Origin: Phycisphaeraceae bacterium D3-23
GTDB lineage: Bacteria > Planctomycetota > Phycisphaerae > Phycisphaerales > Phycisphaeraceae
Direction: 5' to 3'
Assembly: GCA_039555135.1 (NCBI GenBank)
Contig: CP114179.1
Coordinates: forward strand, 4,154,001-4,218,000
Length of the DNA: 64,000 bases
The position numbers were made by a program, and so were the translations under genes. Below are positions 43,894 to 53,068 of the stretch, piece after piece. Within the stretch, counting starts at the first letter, position 1; each line of letters starts with the position of its first letter. Under the pieces are notes generated by a model. The model ran no database searches. It had not been told where the DNA came from and saw nothing but the letters and a program-made list of their open reading frames with translations.

Positions 43894-45081
43894 ATGCCGC
43901 ACTACATGAAACTCGGCAGCGTGCCGCGCAAGCGACACATCAAGCACACCCGCCCCAAGGCTGAGAGCCACCTGGGCGAAGGCATCTACTACGAGCATGT
44001 GGTCACGACCGAGGGCTTCAACCGCGCGTATTCGATCCTGTACCACCTGCGCCCGCCGACCCGGGTCCGCAAGATGGAACACGTCGGACAGGTCCCGCTC
44101 AAGGCCGCCGACCCGGTCGAGCTGCGTCACCACCACATCGTGACCGGCGACATGCCGCGCACCGGCGACCCCGTCACCGGCCGCGTGCCGATGATGTTCA
44201 ACAACGACCTGGCCGCCTACCGCTGCCGGCCGGCCGAAGAGCAATCGACAATCTTCCGCAACGGCGCGGCCGACGAAGTCGTCTACATCCACGAAGGCGG
44301 CGGCTGGCTCGAAAGTAACTACGGCAAGGTCCGCTACAAGCCGATGGACTACGTCGTCATTCCGCGCACGACGAACTACCGCTTCGTGCCCGACGATGTG
44401 AGCAAGGAAGACTACCTCGTCATCGAGTCGTTCGGCTCGATCCGCATCCCCGACCACTACCACAACCCCGACGGCCAGCTCATGCTCGGGATGCCGTACT
44501 ACGAGCGCGACTTCCACGGGCCTTCGGAACTCGTCACGATCGACGACCCGACCGACACCGATGTCGTCATCAAAGACCACGACCGGCTGACGCGCGTCAC
44601 GCACTGCAGCCACCCGTTCGATGTCGTCGGCTGGGACGGGCTGGTCTATCCGTACACATTCAACGCGATGGACTTTGAGCCGTTGACCGGCACGATCCAC
44701 CTCCCGCCGCCCGTGCAGCAGACATTCGAGGCGCGTGGGTATGTGCTGTGTACGTTCGCGCCGCGTCACCTCGACCACCACCCCGAGGCGGTCAAGGTGC
44801 CTTATGTGCACAGCAACGTCGAGGCCGACGAGGTGTTGTTTTACTCACGCGGCAACTTCGCGTCGCGACGCGGCGTCACGCACGGCTCGATGACGCTTCA
44901 CCCCGGCGGCATCCCGCACGGGCCCCACCCCGGCACGATCATGGCGTCGATGGACCACGAACGCACCGAAGAACTCGCGGTCATGTTCGACACCGACCGC
45001 AAGCTGCACATCACGCCCGAGGCGCTGGGCATGGACGACCCACAGTACCCGTTCTCGTGGCTGGACGACCCCCAGAACTGA
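43894..45081 (+). CDS. hmgA: Homogentisate 1,2-dioxygenase
   Basis: 395 residues, cupin fold. EGIYYEHVVTTEGFNRAYSILYH opens the family alignment. The C-terminal metal site includes PRHLDHHPEAVKVPYVHSNVEADEVLFY and LHPGGIPHGPHPGTI, which supply the His/Glu iron ligands. It opens the homogentisate ring to maleylacetoacetate. It is 3 bases from the FAH gene, clearly one operon. A GGCCAAGGG/CCCTTGGCC hairpin (45090-45115) follows. Confidence 0.94.
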   Translation: MPHYMKLGSVPRKRHIKHTRPKAESHLGEGIYYEHVVTTEGFNRAYSILYHLRPPTRVRKMEHVGQVPLKAADPVELRHHHIVTGDMPRTGDPVTGRVPMMFNNDLAAYRCRPAEEQSTIFRNGAADEVVYIHEGGGWLESNYGKVRYKPMDYVVIPRTTNYRFVPDDVSKEDYLVIESFGSIRIPDHYHNPDGQLMLGMPYYERDFHGPSELVTIDDPTDTDVVIKDHDRLTRVTHCSHPFDVVGWDGLVYPYTFNAMDFEPLTGTIHLPPPVQQTFEARGYVLCTFAPRHLDHHPEAVKVPYVHSNVEADEVLFYSRGNFASRRGVTHGSMTLHPGGIPHGPHPGTIMASMDHERTEELAVMFDTDRKLHITPEALGMDDPQYPFSWLDDPQN

Positions 45082-45089
45082 GTCCCCCA

Positions 45090-45115
45090 GGCCAAGGGAC
45101 TTAAGCCCCTTGGCC
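45090..45115 (+). terminator. Hairpin after hmgA
   Basis: GGCCAAGGG pairs with CCCTTGGCC across 8 bases; only TTGTTT follows 9 bases later, so it is a weak or partial terminator, or an mRNA-stability hairpin inside the operon. Confidence 0.4.
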
Positions 45116-45143
45116 CGGCATCTTGTTTCAATCTCGGAGCCCT

Positions 45144-45764
45144 ATGCAGATCAACCCCGACGACCTCCAGCCCCACGAGTTCTACCGCTACCTCGTGCAG
45201 GTCATCACCCCGCGACCCATCGCGTGGGTCTCGACGGTTTCGCCGAGCGGTGTGACGAACCTTGCGCCGTTTAGTTTTTTCAACGGCGTCGGCGCGAACC
45301 CGCCGAGCGTCGTGTTTTCGCCCGTGAATAACCGGAAGGGTGAAAAGAAAGACACGCTCAAAAACATTGAAGCCAACGGGCAATTCGTCGTCAACATCGT
45401 TTCGCACACCCTGGCCCAGCAGATGAACCAGACGGCGTACGAGTACGGTTACGAGGTCAGCGAGTTCGAGCAGGCGGGGATCGCGACGCTGCCCAGCGAC
45501 CGCGTCGCGCCGCCGCGCGTGGCCGAAACGCCGGTCGCGATGGAGTGTGAGTTGATCCAGATCGTTAATGTCGGCGAGGGCCCGCTGGGCGCAAACCTTG
45601 TGATCGGGCGGATCGTCATGATGCACCTGGCCCAGGGGGTATGCAGCGATGATGGCGTCCTCGACCCGGCGGCGCTCGACACCATCGGCCGCATGGGCGG
45701 TGCCGACTACAGCACAACCCGCGACCGCTTCGAGATGCCCCGGCCCACCGGCCCTAAGGCCTGA
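45144..45764 (+). CDS. Flavin reductase-family (DIM6/NTAB) flavoprotein
   Basis: 206 residues from the ATG at 45144, preceded by CGGAG. The FMN-binding split-barrel is shown by ITPRPIAWVSTVSPSGVTNLAPFSFFNGVG and NIVSHTLAQQMNQTA. Homologues often sit next to hmgA and tryptophan dioxygenase in Bacteroidetes; their role in aromatic degradation is not established. A hydrolase-like replacement for kynurenine formamidase is unlikely from the fold. Confidence 0.85.
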   Translation: MQINPDDLQPHEFYRYLVQVITPRPIAWVSTVSPSGVTNLAPFSFFNGVGANPPSVVFSPVNNRKGEKKDTLKNIEANGQFVVNIVSHTLAQQMNQTAYEYGYEVSEFEQAGIATLPSDRVAPPRVAETPVAMECELIQIVNVGEGPLGANLVIGRIVMMHLAQGVCSDDGVLDPAALDTIGRMGGADYSTTRDRFEMPRPTGPKA

Positions 45765-45788
45765 CTCACTCTACCGCCGCCGCACACC

Positions 45789-46892
45789 ATGGCTCGACGC
45801 AATACCCAAGACGTGAACTACACCGAGTACCTCCGGCTGGACCGCATCCTCGATGCGCAGTACCCCGAGAGCGCGAAGTTCGGCGAGCCCGCGCACGACG
45901 AAACGCTTTTCATCATCACGCACCAGGCCTACGAGCTTTGGTTCAAGCAGATCCTGCATGAGCTCCACTCGGTCCAGCGGCTCTTCAATACCGACACGCT
46001 CGACGACCGCGACCTTGGGACCATCGTCCAGCGCGTCGAGCGCGTCGTCGCGATTCTCAAACTTTTGATCGAGCAGATCGGCGTCCTCGAGACGATGACC
46101 CCGCTCGACTTCCTCGACTTCCGCGACCTGCTCGTCCCGGCCTCGGGGTTCCAGAGCATCCAGTTCAAAGAGCTCGAGATCACGCTCGGGCTCAAGTCCG
46201 CGCAGCGCATCGCCTACGACCGCCACAGCTTCTGCACCCGCCTATCGGCGGAGGAGCGTTGCCACCTCGCCAAACTCGAATCCACCGCGAGCTTGTTCGA
46301 GCTTCTGCAGGGCTGGCTGGAGCGCATGCCGTTCCTCAGCTTCGGTGAATTCAAGTTCTGGCAGGCGTATAGCGACGCCGTCGACCGAATGCTCGCGGGC
46401 GACCGGGAGATCATTACCGGGAACCCCGCGCTGAGCGAAGAACAGACCGCGAAGCAACTCGATGGGCTGGCCACGACCCGCTCGCTCTTCGACTCGCTGC
46501 TCCACGAAGAAAACTATCAACCACTGCTCGATGAGGGCTTCTTCCGCATGTCACGGCACGCGGTGTTGTCCGCGTTGTTCATTCATCTCTACCGCGACGA
46601 GCCGATCCTGCATCTGCCGTTCCAGGCGTTGAGCGGGTTGGCCGAGGTCGATGAGCAACTCACCACCTGGCGTCAACGCCACGCGATGATGGTCCACCGC
46701 ATGCTCGGCGGCAAGATCGGCACGGGCGGCTCATCGGGCCACGAGTACCTCAGCAATACCGCGTCGCAGAACCGCGTGTTCCGCGACCTGTTCCATCTCT
46801 CGACGTTCCTGATCCCACGCTCCGAGTTGCCGACGCTGCCCGAGGACTTACGACAGGAACTCGGCTTCCGTTTCCGCCCGCCCAACGTTTAG
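45789..46892 (+). CDS. kynA: Tryptophan 2,3-dioxygenase
   Basis: 367 residues, the long form. The opening VNYTEYLRLDRILDAQYP, the haem-pocket FIITHQAYELWFKQILHEL (distal His) and the C-terminal MVHRMLGGKIGTGGSSGHEYL (substrate carboxylate loop) are intact. It oxidises tryptophan to N-formylkynurenine. It is followed by a kynureninase-like gene, but kynurenine formamidase is not in the window. Confidence 0.95.
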   Translation: MARRNTQDVNYTEYLRLDRILDAQYPESAKFGEPAHDETLFIITHQAYELWFKQILHELHSVQRLFNTDTLDDRDLGTIVQRVERVVAILKLLIEQIGVLETMTPLDFLDFRDLLVPASGFQSIQFKELEITLGLKSAQRIAYDRHSFCTRLSAEERCHLAKLESTASLFELLQGWLERMPFLSFGEFKFWQAYSDAVDRMLAGDREIITGNPALSEEQTAKQLDGLATTRSLFDSLLHEENYQPLLDEGFFRMSRHAVLSALFIHLYRDEPILHLPFQALSGLAEVDEQLTTWRQRHAMMVHRMLGGKIGTGGSSGHEYLSNTASQNRVFRDLFHLSTFLIPRSELPTLPEDLRQELGFRFRPPNV

Positions 46893-46909
46893 CCTGCCCG
46901 GAGATTCGA

Positions 46910-48097
46910 TTGCTCTCGTACAAGCAATACTTTGGGACCGCGCTCGAGGCGATGGAAGACACGCTGCACTTCGCGGCGCACAGCCATCACCTCTGGCCGG
47001 ACGTGACACGCGATGCAATGTTGGTGTGCTGGCGCGACGGCGCGGGGCTCAACGACGCGAAGTGGGGCCGTGTATTTGGCGAAGTGATCCCCGAGGCGCA
47101 GCGGCACATCGCGAACACGCTGTCGCTGCCGAAACCCGAGCAGATTGTCTTCGGGCCGAATGTACACGGTTTTTTTCTGCGGCTGCTGTCGTGCCTGCCG
47201 GCAGACTCCCCGCCGCGCATCCTTTCGACCGACGGCGAGTTCCACAGCTTTTCGCGTCAGGCGAAACGGCTTGCAGAGGACCGGCTGATCGCGTTGGACA
47301 GTGTGCCGTGCGACCCGTTCGATACGCTCTGTGATCGACTGTGTTCAGCGCTTGCGGACAATACATATGACTTGGTCTATCTCAGCCAGGTGTTTTTTGA
47401 TAGTGGGCGCGCGCTGCCGTGGATCGAGAAGATTCTCGGGGCGGTGCGGGATGCCGATACGTTGATCGCCATCGATGGTTACCACGGCTTCATGGCGCTG
47501 CCGACGGATCTCTCCGGCATCGCCGACCGTGTGTTCTATCTGGCGGGCGGCTACAAGTACGCGATGAGCGGGGAGGGCTGCTGCTTTATGGCGGTCCCGC
47601 CGGGGTGCAAGCTGCGACCGCGTGACACCGGGTGGTACGCGAGTTTTTCGACGCTCGCCGGGCAAGCCGATCGTGTGGCGTATGCCGATGACGGCTGGCG
47701 TTTCGCCGGCGCGACGTTCGACCCGGCAGGCGTCTACCGGATGAACGCGGTGTTCCGCTGGCTTGACGAGATCGGACTGACGGTGGGTGCGATGCACCAG
47801 CGGGCGGCCGCGCTCCAGTCGCAGTTCCTGGACCGGCTTACCGCACTGAAGCATCCACAGCTCAACGCCGACACGCTGCTGGGCGGGCCCGGTGATGGGC
47901 AGGGCAGATTCCTGACATTCGACCTCGGCAGCGCCGGGGCCGCGCTATCATTCACCAACGCACTTGAAAAAGCGGGCGTCCGCATCGACAGCCGAGCTGG
48001 CCGGGTCCGTTTCGGTTTTGGCTTGTACCACGACCCGGCCGACATCGATGCGTTAACTCAGCGCATCCAACACCTCCACACCGGAGCCGCCCCATGA
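46910..48097 (+). CDS. kynU: Kynureninase-like class V PLP enzyme
   Basis: 395 residues from a TTG start with GGAG about 7 bases upstream. HFAAHSHHLWPDVTRDAML at the start and the PLP lysine in LAGGYKYAMSGEG (near 222) fit kynureninase-like enzymes, as does the C-terminal RIDSRAGRVRFGFGLYHD. Kynureninase cleaves kynurenine to anthranilate and alanine. It overlaps phhA by 4 bases (ATGA). Other class V lyases cannot be excluded; context favours kynurenine. Confidence 0.8.
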   Translation: MLSYKQYFGTALEAMEDTLHFAAHSHHLWPDVTRDAMLVCWRDGAGLNDAKWGRVFGEVIPEAQRHIANTLSLPKPEQIVFGPNVHGFFLRLLSCLPADSPPRILSTDGEFHSFSRQAKRLAEDRLIALDSVPCDPFDTLCDRLCSALADNTYDLVYLSQVFFDSGRALPWIEKILGAVRDADTLIAIDGYHGFMALPTDLSGIADRVFYLAGGYKYAMSGEGCCFMAVPPGCKLRPRDTGWYASFSTLAGQADRVAYADDGWRFAGATFDPAGVYRMNAVFRWLDEIGLTVGAMHQRAAALQSQFLDRLTALKHPQLNADTLLGGPGDGQGRFLTFDLGSAGAALSFTNALEKAGVRIDSRAGRVRFGFGLYHDPADIDALTQRIQHLHTGAAP

Positions 48098-49032
48098 ATG
48101 TGACCTCCGACGCCACCCCGACCGCGGGGCTGACCACCGCCAAGGCCCCGTACATTGAGAATGCCAAACGCAACGGCGAGATGTTTATCGCCCAGCCCTA
48201 CGAGCTCTACTCCGAGGAGAACCAGGACACCTGGCGACGGCTGTACGCGAAGATTCGACCCTACTGGGAGAAGTACTCGAACCCGAAGTTCATGCAGGGC
48301 GTCGAGAACCTGATGCTCGACCCGGATCGTATCCCGCGGATGCAGGAGATCAACGACAAGCTCAACCCGCTAACAGGGTTCAAGGCCGAGGCCGTCGCGG
48401 GCTACATCCCGGCGTACATCTTCTTCGACTGCATCCGCCGACGCATCTTCCCGACGACGATCACGATCCGCGACGGAGCGAAGCTCGACTACCTCCCCGA
48501 GCCCGACATCTTCCACGACGTTGCGGGCCACGTCCCGATGCACACGGATACACGTTTCGCGGATGTGCTTGTCCGTTTCGGCGAGGTCGCGCGTGAGGCG
48601 GCGCTCCGCGCGCAGTCGATGAGCGAGGGCGCAGAACGCCTGCACCTGGTCGAGAGCAACATCAAGGCGCTGGCTCGGTTCTTCTGGTTTACCGTCGAGT
48701 TCGGGCTCATGAAGCAGCCCAAGTCCCAGTGGGGCGTGTGCGCCTACGGCAGCGGGCTGCTCAGTTCCACCGGCGAGTTGGAGTACTGCGTGACCTCCCC
48801 AAAGGTCCAACGCTATCCCGCGCAGCTCGAGTGGGTCATCAACCAGTACTTCGAGATCGACCACTACCAGCCGCTGCTGTTTGTGATAGACCACTTCGAG
48901 CACCTGTTCAGCATGGTTGACGAGTTGGAAACATGGCTGCACGACGGCAAGCTTGACAACGTCAGCCCCGGCGAGCCGGCGATCAATGAGGAAGACTTGA
49001 AGTCGTTCCTGGAGGCGGATGTGAAAAGTTAG
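48094..49032 (+). CDS. phhA: Phenylalanine 4-monooxygenase
   Basis: 312 residues. The aromatic hydroxylase iron site is in DIFHDVAGHVPMHTD (two His), with the glutamate in WFTVEFGLMK. GVCAYGSGLLSSTGELEY is a family mark. It makes tyrosine from phenylalanine using tetrahydropterin. Bacterial PhhA is usually about 260-300 residues, so length is normal. Last gene of the degradation operon; no pterin dehydratase (phhB) follows. Confidence 0.96.
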   Translation: MNVTSDATPTAGLTTAKAPYIENAKRNGEMFIAQPYELYSEENQDTWRRLYAKIRPYWEKYSNPKFMQGVENLMLDPDRIPRMQEINDKLNPLTGFKAEAVAGYIPAYIFFDCIRRRIFPTTITIRDGAKLDYLPEPDIFHDVAGHVPMHTDTRFADVLVRFGEVAREAALRAQSMSEGAERLHLVESNIKALARFFWFTVEFGLMKQPKSQWGVCAYGSGLLSSTGELEYCVTSPKVQRYPAQLEWVINQYFEIDHYQPLLFVIDHFEHLFSMVDELETWLHDGKLDNVSPGEPAINEEDLKSFLEADVKS

Positions 49033-49042
49033 CTGTTACGGC

Positions 49043-50239
49043 TTACTCATCCAGCAGCATCCGCTCGCGCTGCAGCATGACGTGCAGGGTCTGGCAGACG
49101 AGGTCGGCCTGCTTGTGCGTGAGGTGGTTGTGGAACGGCAGGGCGAGGGTGCGGTCGCTGATGGACTCGGCGATCGGGAAGTCGCCGGGGCCGAAGCCGA
49201 ATCGCTCGCGGTAGAAGGGCTGGAGGTGGATGCACGGGAAGTAGTTCGCTGCGCCGATGTCGTGGCGTCGCATGCCCGCGATCACGCGGTCGCGCGCTTC
49301 GCGGTTGTACTGCGTGCCCAGGCGGACGACGTAGACGAACCAAGACAGCTTCGACTCTTCGCCGGGCATCGCGGCGGGGAGAATCAGGTCCGGCTGGTCG
49401 AGCAGCATGTCGGTGTAGCGATCGGCGACATGCCGACGCGCATCGAGCATGGCGTCGAGCCGGTCCATCTGCACGACGCCCAATGCCGCGGCGATTTCGG
49501 ACAGCCGGTAGTTGTAGCCCAGCCGGGGGTGGTCGAGCCAGGCCCCGGTGTCAGGGGTGGCGTGTGCTTCATCTTCCGCGGGCGCGAGCACGGCGCTCAT
49601 CTGCGCCCGGCCCTGGTTGCGGAGTGAGCGGCACAGCTCGGCGAGGTGGTCGTCGTCGGTAACGATCATGCCGCCCTCGCCGGTGGTGATCTGCTTGTTG
49701 GGGTAGAAGCCGAAGACGCTGGCGCGTCCGAACCCGCCGACGGCGCGGTCGCCCAGCCGGCCGCCGAGCCCCTCGCAGGCGTCTTCGATGAGTGGGACTT
49801 CATGCTTGCGGGCGACGGCCTCAATCGCGTCCATGTGTTTGGACTGGCCGAAGACCTCGACGGCGATGATGGCCTTGGTCTTCGGCGTGATCGCCGCGTC
49901 GAGCTTGGCCGGGTCCATGTTGAGCGACTGCGGGCAGATATCGACAAACTTCGGGGTCGCGCCGACCATCAGGATGCAGTTGGCCGAGGCGATGAAGGAG
50001 AACGGCGTCGTGACGACTTCGTCGCCCGGACCGACGCCGAGCGCGGCGAGGACGAGGTGCAGCCCGGCCGTACCCGAGGAGACGGCGATGCCTTGCCGAC
50101 GCTCGCAGCGCTGCGCGACTTTGCTTTCGAACAGCTCCTGCTGCGGGCCGATGCTGAGTCGGCCCGACCGCAGGACTTCGACGACGGCGTCGACCTCCGC
50201 GTCGGTGATATCGGGTCGGCTAAGGGGGATGTCGCTCAT
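49043..50239 (-). CDS. DegT/DnrJ/EryC1 sugar aminotransferase
   Basis: 398 residues. IPLSRPDITDAEVDAVVEVL, TPFSFIASANCILMVGATPKFVDI, the ED pair LIEDACEGLG, and the PLP lysine in FGFYPNKQITTGEGGMI are canonical. RLGYNYRLSEIAAALG closes the active site. These enzymes transaminate keto-sugar nucleotides for polysaccharide or LPS sugars. No sugar-nucleotide gene is adjacent, so the product is unknown. Convergent with phhA, 10 bases apart. Confidence 0.92.
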   Translation of the reverse strand: MSDIPLSRPDITDAEVDAVVEVLRSGRLSIGPQQELFESKVAQRCERRQGIAVSSGTAGLHLVLAALGVGPGDEVVTTPFSFIASANCILMVGATPKFVDICPQSLNMDPAKLDAAITPKTKAIIAVEVFGQSKHMDAIEAVARKHEVPLIEDACEGLGGRLGDRAVGGFGRASVFGFYPNKQITTGEGGMIVTDDDHLAELCRSLRNQGRAQMSAVLAPAEDEAHATPDTGAWLDHPRLGYNYRLSEIAAALGVVQMDRLDAMLDARRHVADRYTDMLLDQPDLILPAAMPGEESKLSWFVYVVRLGTQYNREARDRVIAGMRRHDIGAANYFPCIHLQPFYRERFGFGPGDFPIAESISDRTLALPFHNHLTHKQADLVCQTLHVMLQRERMLLDE

Positions 50240-50305
50240 GCGTGGGTTCGTCGGTAGGGGCGGGGAATGCGAGTTGGTCGTGAAGCGGTGTTGTCGCGGC
50301 CACAG

Positions 50306-51871
50306 TCATCGGGTTTGCGCGGCGACGTCCCGTAGCGCCTCGCCCGTGCGGCCAAGGTGTTTGAGGTAGAGCCACGCGAGCTGGACTCGGAGCGAATCGT
50401 CAAGGGAGGTCTGGCCAGCGACGATCTGAGAGATGCGCTGCCACTGTGCCGCGTCGAGCGGGACGGCCCACCGCGCGCGGAGCAGAAGCGCCAGATCCTT
50501 TGCGTCGGTGTCCGTCGGCTCGGGCAGGGCGCGGGCGAGTTCGAACAAGTCGACACCGTTCGCACGGACCAGGCCCAGCAGGATGATGTGTGCGGTGGTC
50601 AGCTCACCGCGTGGGCGGGGCTCGGCCCGGGCAAGCAACTCGGGCAGCACCTCGACCGCGGCGGAGGTCTCGAGCTCGGCCAACGCCTGGACCGCATCGA
50701 TCGCGCTGGCGGCCCGACGGCCACGCGACCGTTCGGGGCCCTGATCAAAAGCACTGAGCACGGCGAGAAGGATCGCCTCACGTGATTCCCCGGCATGGTC
50801 ATGTGCGTACCGCGTCGCCCAGAGCAGAGCCATCGGGTGGCCGTGCGCGACGAGCTCGGTCACGGACTGCTCGGCCTCGCGGTCGTCCGCCGCGATCGCC
50901 CGGCCCGCGGCGGCGATCAACCCGAACAGCGCGTCGGCCTCATCAAACAGCAGTGCATACAGATCGGGCGTAGCGTACGGCGCGGCCTCGAGCGCGACCA
51001 GGGCGAGCCGGATGCGCTGCGCCGCGTCGTCGGTTTCATTGAAGAACGCAGCCCACTGCGCGGCGGGGGCGCGGTCCGTCGCCGGCAGGAAACGCAGGGC
51101 CGTACGCAGTGCCACGAGGCGCAGCCGGCCATCCGCGGCGTCGTCTTGGGCAAGTGCCAAAGCCCAGGGGCCGATCGCGTTGAAGTCATGGCGGAGCGCG
51201 ACTTCGAGGAGTTGTGCCCGAACCGGGTCGCGCGTCGCGTCGGGGCCGATGACCGCGAGTTTTTCGAGCTCGCTGCTTGCGCTCGTGTCGCCGCGCTGCA
51301 TCAGCAGCAGCGCCGCAAGGCCATGGCGCAGAACCTGTGCGGTGTTGGGTTCGTCGTTGTCACGGATCAGGGATTCCAGGAGCATCGCGTCGTCGATCGC
51401 GCCGCCGCCCGCGACGACGTGGACCGCGAGGGCCTGCCGCGAGGCCGGGTCGAGCCCCTCCCAGCCCAGCACCTGCACGAGGTCGGCCTGGGCGAGCACG
51501 CCGCTGTCGATGGCCGCGCCGAGTAGTTCGACGATCTCGTTGGTGTCTTCGATCTCGGCGACCGACACGAGGTCGAGGTGGCCGTTGGGGCTGACCTCCG
51601 CACTGCCGAGATGGCCGTGGACCCGCTGGGGCGCGTGGGGCGATGCGATCAGTGCGTCAAACAGCGGCGACAACTCGGGGTCTTGCAGGTGGCGAAGCGA
51701 AAGCAGCAGGGCGTTGTGTCGGCCGTCGCGGTAGGGCTCCATCGTCTGCGAAAGCAAGTAGACCGCCGCGTTGTAGGCACGCTCATCATCCTGCGCCTGT
51801 GCCGGCAGCGACGTCAGTACGACGCCGAGCATCAGCAGCCAGAAGCGCAGTTTCGCGGGGATCAATCGCAT
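50306..51871 (-). CDS. Exported helical-repeat protein, function unknown
   Basis: 521 residues from the ATG at 51871, which lies 6 bases after a minus-strand TACACT. A signal peptide ends at LPAQAQ. The rest is almost all alpha-helical, Ala/Leu-rich and made of irregular two-helix units, suggesting a HEAT/TPR-like solenoid. No catalytic motif is seen. The longer open frame to 52138 overlaps hisC and is rejected. Confidence 0.75.
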   Translation of the reverse strand: MRLIPAKLRFWLLMLGVVLTSLPAQAQDDERAYNAAVYLLSQTMEPYRDGRHNALLLSLRHLQDPELSPLFDALIASPHAPQRVHGHLGSAEVSPNGHLDLVSVAEIEDTNEIVELLGAAIDSGVLAQADLVQVLGWEGLDPASRQALAVHVVAGGGAIDDAMLLESLIRDNDEPNTAQVLRHGLAALLLMQRGDTSASSELEKLAVIGPDATRDPVRAQLLEVALRHDFNAIGPWALALAQDDAADGRLRLVALRTALRFLPATDRAPAAQWAAFFNETDDAAQRIRLALVALEAAPYATPDLYALLFDEADALFGLIAAAGRAIAADDREAEQSVTELVAHGHPMALLWATRYAHDHAGESREAILLAVLSAFDQGPERSRGRRAASAIDAVQALAELETSAAVEVLPELLARAEPRPRGELTTAHIILLGLVRANGVDLFELARALPEPTDTDAKDLALLLRARWAVPLDAAQWQRISQIVAGQTSLDDSLRVQLAWLYLKHLGRTGEALRDVAAQTR

Positions 51872-51877
51872 CGGCGT

Positions 51878-51883
51878 AGTGTA
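51878..51883 (-). promoter_or_regulatory. -10 element, leaderless
   Basis: TACACT on the minus strand ends 6 bases before the ATG at 51871 of the helical-repeat protein. Confidence 0.5.
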
Positions 51884-51933
51884 TCCGCCGGGCGTGCGGG
51901 GTGGGGCGGATCGCGGTGCGGGATGCCCCGGCA

Positions 51934-51962
51934 TTGACCCGCTCTGCGTTGCACGCGACACT
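51934..51962 (+). promoter_or_regulatory. Promoter of hisC-hisB, near-leaderless
   Basis: TTGACC (51934-51939), 17-base spacer, GACACT (51957-51962), then 9 bases to the ATG at 51972. Together with the divergent TACACT at 51878-51883, this forms a compact promoter region between two genes. Confidence 0.65.
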
Positions 51963-51971
51963 ACCCCGCTT

Positions 51972-53060
51972 ATGCCCGCACCCCGCAAGAACATCCAGCG
52001 ACTCGCCGCGTACGCGCCGGGCGAACAGCCTTCGCCGAGCGTGAAGGTCGTCAAGCTCAACACAAACGAGAGCCCGTACCCGCCGTCGCCCAAAGCGCTC
52101 GACGCGCTCAGGGACGTGTCGGCCGAGGCACTGCGCATCTACCCGCCGCCGCTGGCGCAGCCGTTCCGTAGCACCGCCGCCGAGATACACGGCATCTCGC
52201 CCGAGCAGGTGATCGCGACCAACGGTGGGGACGAGTTGTTACGCCTGCTCATCACGTCCTACTGCAACCCTGCGGCTGGGAACAATTGCGGCGGGGGGCT
52301 TGGTGTGACGACACCGAGCTACTCGCTGTACCCGGTGCTTGCGGCGATCCACGACACGCCGGTCTGTACGGTCGAGCGCGACGCCGACTTTGCGCTCCCC
52401 AGTGACCTTGCACAGCGATGGAACGATGCGGGCTGTGCGCTAGCGATGCTGGTCAACCCACATGCGCCGACGGGGATCTGCACGGATGTCGAGACGCTCC
52501 GCGAGATCGCGTTAAAGTTCAACGGGCTGCTGATGATCGACGAGGCGTATGTCGATTTCGCGCAGGCCGATGCGCTCCCGCTGGTGCGAGACGGCATCGA
52601 CAATGTCATCCTCCTGCGCAGCATGAGCAAGGGCTACGGCCTCGCGGGGCTCCGCTTGGGCTATGGGGTGGGGACCGCGCCGATCATCGCCGCGCTTGAT
52701 AAGGCACGCGACAGCTATAACACCGACATCGTCTCGCAGCGCGTCGCCGCTGCGGCGCTCGAAGACCGAACGTATGCCCGGCTGGTATGGGACAAGGTCA
52801 TCGATGCAAGACGCGAGCTAACCGATGCGCTCCGCAAACGAGGCTTTGCCGCGATCGATAGCCAGACCAACTTCGTCCTCGCCACGCCCCCGGCCACGAC
52901 CGATAAGCCCGACGCCAAGGCGCTCTACACCCGGCTCAAAGAACGCGGCATCCTCGTCCGCTACTTCGATCAGCCCCGGCTCGACGATAAACTCCGTATC
53001 ACGATCGGCACCCCCGAACAGAACGACGCGCTGCTCGAAGCGCTCGACGACCTGATGTAA
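51972..53060 (+). CDS. hisC: Histidinol-phosphate aminotransferase
   Basis: 362 residues. KLNTNESPYPPSPKALDAL is the HisC opening; ATNGGDELLRLLI, NPHAPTGI, MIDEAYVDFA and the PLP lysine in RSMSKGYGLAGLRLGYG complete the active site. It transaminates imidazole acetol phosphate to histidinol phosphate. It is 8 bases upstream of hisB. The upstream promoter fixes the start. Confidence 0.94.
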   Translation: MPAPRKNIQRLAAYAPGEQPSPSVKVVKLNTNESPYPPSPKALDALRDVSAEALRIYPPPLAQPFRSTAAEIHGISPEQVIATNGGDELLRLLITSYCNPAAGNNCGGGLGVTTPSYSLYPVLAAIHDTPVCTVERDADFALPSDLAQRWNDAGCALAMLVNPHAPTGICTDVETLREIALKFNGLLMIDEAYVDFAQADALPLVRDGIDNVILLRSMSKGYGLAGLRLGYGVGTAPIIAALDKARDSYNTDIVSQRVAAAALEDRTYARLVWDKVIDARRELTDALRKRGFAAIDSQTNFVLATPPATTDKPDAKALYTRLKERGILVRYFDQPRLDDKLRITIGTPEQNDALLEALDDLM

Positions 53061-53068
53061 GCCACACC

